From: Phoebastria nigripes
Lineage: Eukaryota > Chordata > Aves > Procellariiformes > Diomedeidae
Direction of reading: 5' to 3'
NCBI GenBank assembly: GCA_035582835.1
Contig: JAYKAV010000410.1
Location: forward strand, 41,892-105,891
DNA: 64,000 nucleotides
In this document: one piece after another, positions 27,601-39,600 of the stretch
Layout of the letters: the number at the start of each line of letters is the position of its first letter
Position numbering within the stretch: the first letter of the stretch is position 1
Notes under the pieces: generated by a model
The model's input: only the letters and a program-made list of their open reading frames with translations
What the model was told of the DNA's origin: nothing
Database searches by the model: none
Translations under genes and position numbers: made by a program

Positions 27601-30600
27601 CCTGAACTGGTCAGCTTTGCTGCTCTGGCTGTCAGCAGGCAAACAGGAGAGGTAGGGGCAGCAATTTTAGCTATTGGTGGGGTCCCACTGATTTCTCTAC
27701 TGAGGCAGGACAAGCAGCAACATATTGGCACTCCAGGGGCCCTCTGCAGGTACATAAGGCCTCAGAGCCATAGTCATGCTGCTGCCTGTGGCAACTGCCT
27801 GATCTGCTTTTGATGAGAGACAGACCTAACTGGTCCTGCGACTGGGGAATACACAGTGATTAAATCAGCCTAGCCTTCTCAGCCTTGCCATGCGCATCTC
27901 TGCTACAGTCATGATGATCAGGTTATGTAAATCCCAATAAGTGCAAAAATAGCTATAGGTAGATATAGGTCAAGATTTATGGCTGTCTTTGCCTTTGTCA
28001 GATAATATCTGGGCTGAGACAAATAATGATTCACGCTTATAATACAGGAATTGAGACTTAGAATTCAATAATCTTTTGCAAAACACAATTATTCCCAAAG
28101 CCAATTATTATCTATCCATTTTAACCACTCTTAGTGGAAATAAACAAGAGGTGGCACATTAGGAGGTGCCTGACTTTCAAGGAATTAAATAGTAGTTTAA
28201 GAAATGCTGCTATGTTCCTTTTCAAGGTGAGACTCAGGCTTTTTAGGTTACAAGGTGCTACAACAGTAATTATGTCAATAATTGTATTGGGAAAAATTGG
28301 GATGGACCAAATTTATGAACTGAACTGGAGGGCAGTAGTTCCTAATTCACTGAACAGTTTTGAAGATCCATCCACGGGTCCTGAGGGAACTGGCGGATGA
28401 AGTTGCTAAGCCACTATCCATCGTATTTGAGAATTCATGGCAGTCCAGTGAGGTTCCCACTGACTGGAAAAGGGGAAACGTAACCCCCATTTTTAAAAAG
28501 GGAAAAAAGGAAGACCCAAGGAACTACAGGCCAGTCAGTCTCACCTCTGTGCCTGGCAAGATCATGGAACAGATCCTCCTGGAAGCTATGCTGAGGCACA
28601 TGGAGGACAGGGAGGTGATTCGAGACAGCCAGCATGGCTTCACCAAGGGCAAGTCCTGCCTGACCAACCTAGTGGCCTTCTACAATGGAGTGACTACACC
28701 CGTGGACATGGGAACGGCTACATACAGCTGACATCTATCTGGACCTCTGTAAGGCCTTTGACATGGTCCCCCACAACATCCTTCTCTCTCAACTGGAGAG
28801 ATATGGATTTGATGGGTGGACTGTTCGGTGGGTGAGGAATTGGTTGGATGGTTGCATCCAGAGGGTAGTGGTCAATGGCTCAATGTCCAGATGGAGGTCG
28901 GTGACAAGTGGTGTCCCGCAGGGGTCCGTACTGGGACCGGTACTGTTTAATAATATCTTCATCAATGACATAGACGGTGGGATCGAGTGCACCCTCAGCA
29001 GGTTTGCAGATGACACCAAGCTGAGTGGTGCAGTCGACACGCCTGAGGGAAGGGATGCCATCCAGAGGGACCTGGACAAGCTCGAGAAGTAGGCCCGTGT
29101 GAACCTCATGAGATTCAACAAGGCCAAGTGCAGGGTCCTGCACCCGGGTCGGGGCAACCCCCGGTATCAAGACAGGCTGGGGGATGAAGGGACTGAGAGC
29201 AGCCCTGCCGAGAAGGACTTGGGGGTGCTGGGGGATGAAAAGCTGGACATGAACCAGCAATGTGCGCTCACAGCCCAGAAGGCCAACCGTATCCTGGGCT
29301 GCATCAAAAGAAGCGTGGCCAGCAGGTCGAGGGAGGGGATTCTGCCCCTCTACTCTGCTCTGGTGAGACCCCACCTGCAGTACTGCATCCAGCTCTGGAG
29401 CCCTCAGCACAAGAAAGACACAGACCTGTTGGAGCAGGTCCAGAGGAGAGCCACGAAAATGATCAGGGGGTGGAACGCCTCNNNNNNNNNNNNNNNNNNN
29501 NNNNNNNNNNNNNNNNNNNNNNNNNNNNNNNNNNNNNNNNNNNNNNNNNNNNNNNNNNNNNNNNNNNNNNNNNNNNNNNNNNNNNNNNNNNNNNNNNNNN
29601 NNNNNNNNNNNNNNNNNNNNNNNNNNNNNNNNNNNNNNNNNNNNNNNNNNNNNNNNNNNNNNNNNNNNNNNNNNNNNNNNNTTAGACTAGATATAAGGAA
29701 GAAATTTTTTGCGCTGAGGGTGGTGAAACACTGGCACAGGTTGCCCAGAGAGGTGGTAGATGCCCCATCCCTGGAAACATTCAAGGTCAGGTTGGATGGG
29801 TCTCTGAGCAACCTGATCTAGTTGAAGATTGTCCCTGCCCACAGCAGGGGGGTTGGACTGGATGACCTTTAAAGGTCCCTTCCAACCCAAACTATTCTAT
29901 GATTCTATGATTTAGGGACATGGAGCGTCATACATGCATTGTGTCTTAAGTGATGAATAATGATCACTCTTTTCCATGCAAGAATTCATTTTTTTTACAT
30001 ACTGTAATTGTATGCAGTTGATATTATATGATATACTTTCCAGCCTTCAGAGGACAGATGCAGTTTCAGGCAAGTGATAAGCAGCATTATTACAGAGCAT
30101 GGCTTCAGGGAATCCATGCCCCTACACTTGCACATCATTAGCGATTTTATCTTTTCAAGAGATGTACATCTAGTTGCTGCTTATTCTAGTCCAACAAATA
30201 TTGTTTAGAAAGATTCCTCAGATTACTAGGCTTTTCATTTACCTTGCACACAAACATCCAAAAGGAAGATTCTTCTATAGACAATTATTTTAAACCTTAT
30301 TTATATCTTTGAACATTCACCTAGTCTTGAATAATAATACACACATTGCTCAGCATTAGAATAAACTGTCATCATTGAAAAAAAAATCTTTGCAAATTAT
30401 TATATTTACATTATATAGGTGGGAAACTGAGGCACAAGATTACTTTCTCAAGTATCACCCACAAGTCAGTAGCAGAGCTGGAAACATAAGAACAGACTAA
30501 AACTCCAACTGTTAGTCAATTACTGCATTCCACTTTATCAGTAAATTAACAAAATTCTGTTACAAATAGATTCAAATGAAAATGTGTTATTCAACAGAAT

Positions 30601-33600
30601 ATGTAAAGAAGAGTGGAAAGGAATTATTCTGAAGTAGGCAAGACACTAAATGGAAAAGCTGCTTTTTTTGAAGCACATACTGATCTATCACTATTTAACA
30701 CATTTTTCAATGTGTTTAACTGAACGTCTTCAGTACAGCATTACTGCTGCCTAACATTGCCTAAATTAATCTGGGTGAAGTGACTTCCTTTGTGTTACTT
30801 TTTTGCACTAGCCTTTAAAAAAATGTGAAGGGTCGTGTTACAGACTAAGTAATAATATTTAAAAGAAATCCACATACCTCTGTCATGTTCTTTTAAGTCC
30901 ACTGGATGCTCCATTTTAGTGACTGTGCTGACAATCCTGATGTCAGATAACAAAATAACACCTCTCTCACTTTCAAATTGTGCAGCTGGTCTAGCAAAGT
31001 GGTCCATCCCACTTATTGTAATCTTGGGCTCATTGGCCTGAAACACCATTACATATGCATCTATATCTGGGATACTAATGCAGACATCTTCACCAAAACA
31101 TCTGAAAAATATATTATTCATTAACTGCATGTAACACATTGCACATCAGAGGTGTGTGGCACTTGCACTGCCCAAAACCCACCTGACGGCTCTCATCCTT
31201 TTGTATTGTCTCAGATCAGTCTATTCCATACTTTGACACTGCCACACATAAGGACATGCAGCTGTACCAGCATGTACATAGGCCAGCAGTGACAGTAACA
31301 GCTCTGTTCCTCTCATCCCCTCCCACATTCACAACTACTGAAATTATGTAGGGACAGCTTAGCAAACAGATTCATGACAAGCTCAGTCTTTAGTAAAGTC
31401 ACTATGAGAATAATATTTTGATGTTTAACTGACGTTTAACAAAGTAGTGAATGGTTAAAAAAAATTAAAGTTAATTACATGATAACAACTAACTTTAGTA
31501 AACCTAACATTAAATTCTCAAAGTGATACCTAATGAATATAATATAGTTATCTTGTCATGTGTCAATAAAAGGGCCTAATTTTCCTTTTAAATTGGACCC
31601 ATCATGAACTCATTCTGACACCCCCCGGTATTTACTGGGGACAAAAGTGGCCTATATTAGCATTTTCATCTGAATCAGTGCTGTGCTTTGGAAGTGAATC
31701 TCCTGACAAACTCTACCTTACTTCGTCTCGGCAAAAGGCTTGGGCCAGCCTTGGAGTGTGCAAACTGGACTGCTTCCAGTGAAACTACATCAGAAGATGC
31801 TCTCCAAACCCTTAGTGTGGTCAGCCCACAGCACTAGACTAAACCTAGTACTTAATAAGAATTGTACGCGCAGTAGATGAGAGTTCGTAGAACTGATGTT
31901 TCTTTTCACTCTAAAGATCTGCTTTCACAGCACTGTACAACTTGCTGTAACAGAGACATACCCCAGGGGAGCTCAGGAGTGGCAGACAGCTCTTTGATTA
32001 TGTAGAACTGTAAACATTATTGTGCAGGTTCTGTCACTATCGTTGCATGAAAATGGAAGGACAGATTTCTGTTTAACACCCAACACCAGTACTTCAGTGA
32101 TGACAGCCATATAAGGGTACAGACAGTCAAAGACTATTTCAAGCATAGCTACAAATACTGTTCTCGCAGATACGTCGTCTGTTAGATGTAATAGGCCTGC
32201 TTTAAAAAGTCACGGCTCTAGCTAGCTCAGAAGAAACTATAACTTTTTAAAATGAACAGTAAAATAAGAATGCAATAAATGCAAGTACTGTTCAGTCCAG
32301 ACTGTATGCTCCAAACTATAAACAGAATGCAGGTAAATTACATTAACAAGAAAAGTTTCTTGAAAGGGCAATATCAAAAGAAAACCACAATGTAAATCAG
32401 CATAAAAGTAAACGAAATTCATCCTTTATGCTCAATAACATAAAAGTATGATTAGTGATGTAATTTAGCCAAAATTCTTCTTTTTACATGTCCAAAGAAA
32501 AAAGTAATTCATTAAAAATATTTCTAATCTAATCAGTTCAGCTGAAGTATAACTTACTGGACTTTAGATGAGAGTTTGAGACGTCGTACACCTGCAGTAG
32601 GAAACTGTCTAGAGTTGATGTATGAGACCTTTCGGAGAGCTTGATTTATATTCTCAATGTCATCTCCTTCCATGACAAGGACTGACTGGGAAGGGTTGAA
32701 GTGATACTAGGGGAAATGCATATAATTAGTATTTAAGGTACCAGGTACAGAGTACAAAATAAGACATTTTTAAGGAATGTTGCACAGATGTAAGTTTAAA
32801 ATCTAATGATTTAAGAAAAAAAAATTCTTAGTAGCTATTTTTGGCTGAATCCACATGTTGTTCCCTAAAACATGTACTCGTATCAGTCATCCATTTCATA
32901 TCTGAATAACTACTGTTATAATTAGTTTTGTAGGAAACTAATCCCAATTTGCTGTACTTTGCCCAGCCTCATCAACTTTGCTGATACTATTTCTGCAGCT
33001 GTAACATTCAAAACCTTAACTTATTGTCATTGTTATTGCTATGTAGTTTTTTTTAGGTTAAACACATCCCCCCTATAAAAATATTGGCTTAAACCAGAGT
33101 AGCATGCAGAAGCATATTTTTCCTGCTTTCTGTTTGGTTTTACCCTGGGCTATCTTTCTGAGATATATTTCAACATGAATGAAGAAAACAATTATAACAT
33201 TTGCCTCCTACATCTTCATTAACGTCAGACACAATAAAGGGGATTCTTGTTTCTCTGTCTCATGATCAATAAGGGTGTCATGATTTAAGATGGAGCTGCT
33301 ACCTGAACAAAGCCAGCTGTTCATTTGAGCCAAAAAACCTTGCAAAGTCAATGGCTATTCTTGTAGCCCTGATCCTTCTATAGTCCATTGCATTGAACAC
33401 AAAACTGTCTTGCTGACCAAGAAACTTTGCTACTATATTCACATAGCAAATGATTGATTTTATCTTCATCATAATTCATCCTGATTCCATTTTTTTTGTC
33501 TGTTAATTGGTTCAGCAAACCATCTGCATTGCAGAGAAAACCGAATTAACCCCTTGATTTTGTACCCTACTGTTGCCAGCACAAAACCCAAAGAAATGCA

Positions 33601-36600
33601 CCCTTCTCTCACATGCAGTCCCTTTCCAAAGCTGGATATTGATTATATGAACATGTTCTATTATATACAGACAATGGTCATCTACACTTCCTTACAATGA
33701 GAAAGGTTAAAAAGCAAAAGAGCAAATAGACTGTGAAGAACAGAATGAAGCACAGGGTTCTCTGTCGAACAGAACACAGAGAACTGGTTTTAAAGCTTGT
33801 GCCGGAAGGTCATAACACACTGTAGGGTATTTTTTTAACAAAGAGGAGGACTAACATGAGTCACAGCCTGCATACACTTCTTTTTCCTTTCTGTAAGCTA
33901 GCAGTAGTAGAGAACAAAATTAGCAAAAGGAGACTCTAGCTAGCTAGTTAACTTAATAGCTCAGCTGCCAGAACAGCTGGAATGCTGCCAAAGGGACTGG
34001 AGAAAGCCCTAGTCTGAGCCATTTTTGTCTCTTTCATTAAAAAAGCTAAAAATAGCGACAGTTTAGACAGTGTTTCTGAGAGCTGTTACAGATATCTGAA
34101 AATTAGGCTGCAGACAAAAAAAGTCCAACACTACTGTGTCAGAAACTGTTTTACAGCTGCATTGCTCTTTCTTAGGTGGCTAAAGGGTGAAGCTTCATGA
34201 GTCTAAAGTGCCCAGCAGAAACACCTTCCAACATCAGTTTGCCAACATTGAATCTGCTAAGCGCCATGTAAATAGCCACACAGAACCTATCCTCTGTGCA
34301 ACTGTCATACATGCTTGTCTGAGATCAGGTATATTTATTTTTGACACCGGAAACCCGTTTGCTTTATTAATCTTCTGTTCAAGGTCAGGTGCCAAGTGCT
34401 CGGCTTTCATCTGAGCTTCTTTCTGTCAGCCCCAATAAGAAACCCTACCACAATCTCTCTCTCACTGCTCCTTTCATTTTTGCCTCCTGCTGTTGCACTG
34501 ACTGTTGAGCTTGCTGAGGAATTAAAAATGAAAACAGTAACTTTAAAAAACCACTATGCCTCATCTGTCAGAAAATGAAAATGTTTTGAAGTTTGGTGAA
34601 AGAAAGAAAAGGCAGAAAACAATCCCTCGTCTTCATTTTCCCCACTGCACTGCTAGTAGAGTAAGGAAGCCAATCACCCATGCTGGAGCAGCAGTGGGTG
34701 GTATAACAGGGATTTTTCCAAGTCCATGAAACAAGACTAATCAAATATNGTCAAGTTTCAGAGTGTGACAATAGGGGAGGAATTACTATGCTTTTAAGCA
34801 CCATGGACCACGTGTACACTGCTTTAATTCATGTAAAATCCCAGCAAAGGACTCACTGGTAGGCATATACACTTGCGTTCCAGAAAACCCTGACTGCTCT
34901 TTGTATGCATTGTCTTTTAAAAATAGCTTTTACTCATAAGTGTGTCATTTTGCTGGGGGAAGCAACAGTGTGAAATTCTTAATGATGTCCTTGGTAGGAT
35001 GAAGAAAAAAAAATTCTTTCTGGTGTTTCGCTTATATGTAAAAGCTAGAGCTAGCAAAATTCCTCCTTACCTTTGCACTTTCCATTTTCATTTTTACCCT
35101 TGTTTTCAGAAAACTTATCAGTTATACTACATGACTGCAACTTATCACCTAGACAGACATTGAGTGTATTTCAGGTCAGTCTCCTATCTTGTACAATGAA
35201 AAGGTTTAGCTAATAAAATGTAGTACATGGCACCTCCACTGCACGCTCTAGAGCAAGTGTTACAGCACCATCCTCCTCCCCACTGAAAAACAACACACTA
35301 AAAAAACACCTGTGCNGTTTCACAGGATGCATAGTCTGCAGCCAAAGTATCTTCCCAGTCTGAATTTGAAGCTCTGCTCCTTTGGAAGATGGTATTGTGA
35401 TTTGTGTGCTAGGAAATAGCTTAACAGCGTGTTTACACATTAGGCAGAAGAACAGCTGTCATCTAATAACGGTACCAGTAAAGGGAAACTGATAATGCAT
35501 CTCATGTAAGCATTATAGAAGTTATAGTCAAGATCCTATATATGTATCCAAAAGAGCAGGATTTGTCTTAATGAATGCAGAGCAATCTGGCCACTATGTC
35601 AATTGAAACAGGATTTCCCTCCGTCTGTTGTTCTCCAATCTTAGCAGAAGTGTTACGATATCAGTAAAGATAGTCATATACATAATGAAGATGGATAATG
35701 ATTTATATGCAAATGTAAAATTCTAATTTCTTGACTTCAGGTTTTTTTATTGTCCAATTTTCATGTCCCATAACGTTTTCCTCTTGGAACACGCTTTGAA
35801 TTTTTCAATACTATTGCACTGGGACTCCTTTTGGAGTTGCCTCTAGATGAAAGATATTCCACTTAAGTTTTCCATTGCTTTAAAGCTACTTGAGATCAAG
35901 ATTCAATAATTCTTCGGAATCATGTCTCTTTCTGTAAAACTACCAAAATAAGCATGAGAACATGACCTAGCAATTCTTATGGACTCTGAAATATCAGCAG
36001 CACCTTACTTTCTGAGCATCTAGCTTTGCAATAATGGAAACATTTTTCTTTGCAGTGCCACAGCTCTTCTACTGTTCTGCTTTTTCTTTGCATGACTTTT
36101 TATGGGAAATTACATTGCTTCTGGGAGTACATTTGTACTGTGTGTACTCTACCTTGGGCTCTCCACTTCATAAATCAGCTCTAAATTTTTATCAAAGATG
36201 ATGTCAGTTCATCCCTCACCTTTATTCCTTGGCCAAGACTCTCAAGAGAATTAATATCCAGACCTTCCTTGCAGGCCTGCAAACAGGAAATCACTTTCTG
36301 ACTCTCAATTTTGCCTGGCCGGATAGTAAGACTGGCCAGGCTGCCATGGAAATACTGAGCAAATCTGGGCTTGGTGACTTCACCTCCTGCAAGAAAGAGA
36401 ATATAAAATGATTATTGATACCAATACACAAACCACACATCTAATAATTCACTTTATGTTTTAACACATTTAAAGAATTTATATCCATTTTAGCCAAGTA
36501 GATTTGAGATCCCATTTATTGTGATANGTGGAATTGCTTTGTGGGTTGTTGGGTGGTACCTAGTAGCAGCCTGTCTTTAAGATTCTTGTCAGTGTTTTTC

Positions 36601-39600
36601 CAGTATTGTATTCAGGTGTTTATAAAGCTGGGATAACTTATTCTGAGATGAAACATGGCTTCCCAAACCTGTGTCCAAGGAAGCACAGCATTTTTAAAAA
36701 TGAATTGATGAGATTATTGAAGTGATCAAACACAAATTTAAAAAAATGTTTAACGTCCAACGTTTATTTATACAGAAACTGTATTTGCAAGTTTTCTATT
36801 ACAAGATCACTTACACAGCCTTTGCCTTTCTCCTCCAAAAAACATACTACCTGAAGTTCTTAGATGTGCTAAGAGTCATGGCTCTGTGGAAGCAAACTGC
36901 CACACTCTCCACAAACGGTTGTCTCTAACGATATGGTGTAAATTCACAGCAGTGAATGCAGGCCAATGCACAGCACTATGCTAAAAAGCTTATAGTGCTT
37001 CCCTTACCCAAAGCAGCTCATTTGGCGCCAGCTCAGGCCTCGTCACTGTATGTTGCATTAGGCCCTCTAGCTACGCTCTATTCAGTTTCACTCTAGGCAG
37101 CTTCAAAGGAAGACTGATCTTTAGGAGTTGTCAATAAAATGTGATTACATGCTGCCTGCACCACTGATCATAGCATCTAAATTACTCTTGGGATATTTAG
37201 TGATTTACTCATCCTCCTCTAGGAGAATTTTTAGAGCTTGTCTTTCCTGCAAGTGTTAGCTATATCAGTGCATGTGAATTACTGCCTACCTTGAGCCTGG
37301 GAGGACTGAGAGCGCCACGCAACAGTGAAGCCATGCAGACTAATTGGATTAGCAGTTGATAAGCTGTTGTAATTGGTAGATAACTCATCTCTACAGTGTT
37401 TGTAGCTGTAGTGTCACACAACCTATTTCAGCCAGGCAAGCTAGCTCAGGCTTGAACTTTAACTTGAAGATTTGAGTGTGGATTGGGGTTAGGGTAGGGA
37501 TGAAGTGGCAAATTTTCTTTAGGCAGATGTTGCTACCTAAAAGCCTGAAAAACATCATTTCCAGTCTGTGCAGTATGAGCACTTTGAAGAAGACTCAAGT
37601 TATTTTATATAGTGAAGAAAATACACACTGGTGTGCTCAGAGAAAAGAAGGTGTCTAAGCAGGCTGTTTCTTCATAGAAGTAGACAGGTTTTGTTCATTT
37701 TTGTTAACATTGCAGCACAAACTGCCTCTCTTTTTACCCCAAAGAAAGATCCTCAGGGGGAGATTATTGTTCTCCACTCTTCATTCATTTCTCCATTATA
37801 CAGAAAACTTCCTCTGGGCAGATTTTTTTTGAGATTTCATAGAAACTTTCATGTATGCAACAGCTGAAGTGCTGTTTGTACTGTAATTTCAGCCTTTCTG
37901 ATACTTACCAAGACAATCATTTGGTAAATAGATAGTGCGTTACAGGGACATTGACTTTTCAGCTAAAATGTTGTTATATTTATCTGTTTACATTGTCTTT
38001 AAAAGTGCATGTTGCTACTAATACAGCAGCAATGTATCTGGACAGAAAACGTAAGCCAAATTAAAAAAAAAAAAAAATGCAAGCCTCTCCCTAAAAAAGG
38101 AGACAAAGAGAGAAAACCAGATAATTTACAGAAGAAGAAGGGAATCACATTGTGCTTTGAAGCTTCAAATTCTCATATCCCTAACAGAATTCTGAAGACA
38201 GCAAGTTCCAAGGCTAAAACACCAACACTATTCCTGGAGCTTTGAAATTTAGAAACCTACAGTAAGTCTGCCAGTAGATCTTAATAGTTCTGAGGAGATG
38301 CAAAATAAGAAGCGGTCTCAGATAAGTTAATGTATTTAAATGTGAAACTAGCTCATTANAATGCATAAAGGACTAGACAAGAAGCTAGAACAAAGAATTC
38401 AGTCCTATGGCTATGCCTGACAGAAACAAGAAGGATAAACCAGTTGAAGTAAAGCTACAGAGCAACGTGACTGGTGCTTACATCCATTAATAGGAATTTC
38501 AGGTTTGGATTTTTTTTTTTTTTTTTAATTGGTTGTTCTTTCACTTTGGACTAGTTCTTCTCTGGTGTCATTGACAAAGCACTTACAATTACATTGCTTG
38601 GTCATTTACAATGATACCGTAATTGCCCATAAACCATATTAAATATACAGAGTATTCACTGTGCCCAAGCCCCACTTGAAAAAATGCTGGTGTACAAGGA
38701 GGCATTACCATCTTGGAGGTGTATAATTCTTGTTTAAAGCCATCTGTCCTGTAAGTCATCTGCCCAACTATTAGCATAAAAGCATGGAAGAGAATATGAG
38801 TGTTTCCAGGAATTAGCTTTTAAAATACTCTGCAAATACAGGCACTACAAAAACAGTGAGTATTTGAAGAACAGGCTTACATACTTACCCTGTTCACAGG
38901 ACTAAGGTTGGGTTTTATGCAGATGTATAGATCAATTTTGGACTGTAAAGGAGGTGATGTAATCTTTGTTCTGGAGAGGCTATAAACTGCTATGTAAAAC
39001 AAGCAAGTATTTCAAGAAAATATGAGTGAAAAATAGCTGGGACTAGCTAGTCTCATATTGTGTCAGTAGAGAAAATCTGCAAAACTATACCCATGGTTAC
39101 AACAGGGTGATTCAGGCTGGGACAATTGCACTAGAACAACTGATAGCAGAGTCTGAAGGGACACTGAGGGATGATACAGTCTGTCCCCTAGTCCCAAGAC
39201 AAGAACAGCTGTACTAATCCATTCTTGAGAATTGCCTGAGCTGTTCTAAACTCTTCTGAAGACAGAGGCTCCCCAAGCAATCCACTCCAATGACCATTGA
39301 TCCTTGGAGTTGGAAGTTTATTCCTAATAGGGAATGTGAGCTGTCAAAATATGGCTATGTCTTCCCTTTTCCTTTGCCAGGCTAAACAAGGCCTTTTCTT
39401 TACATCTTCTGCCTAACACTGTAGACTGTGATCATCCCTGTTGCTTTTCCTGGAACTCCTGCTATTATCTGAAGCACTAACCATAACCTAGCATTCTTCT
39501 CAACATTATATGTGTTTCACACAGGACATGCCTGTTAATCCAGGGCGATGTGAATACTAGCTTTTTCTACATGAAATAACATGAACACTTAAAGAGAGAA

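Larger units (their letters stand above)
28360..29910 (+). mobile_element. CR1 LINE, 5'-truncated, with reverse transcriptase remnant and assembly gap
   Basis: It starts abruptly in the reverse-transcriptase region and runs to the 3' end, where the sequence after ggttggactggatgacc ends in the CR1-typical 8-bp unit (attctatg repeated). RT blocks are visible: [33 protein letters not shown] and the catalytic FADD. The frame is broken by a shift near 28731, and by an in-frame TAG at 29090-29092. A 200-N gap (29482-29681) removes the stretch before the 3' UTR. It lies in a CLSTN2 intron, antisense to the gene. CR1 is the dominant LINE of birds. Confidence 0.93.
26593..30877 (-). other. CLSTN2 intron holding the CR1 element
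   Basis: 4285-bp intron in the assembly, including the N gap, so the true size is uncertain. It contains the CR1 at 28360-29910 and a MIR-like piece at 30390-30545. 27275-27850 is somewhat richer in GC but not recognised. Confidence 0.88.

Noticed and set aside
28789..29410. Minus-strand frames of 122 and 176 codons.
   Set aside because: Antisense to the CR1 reverse transcriptase, a common shadow of this GC-rich element.
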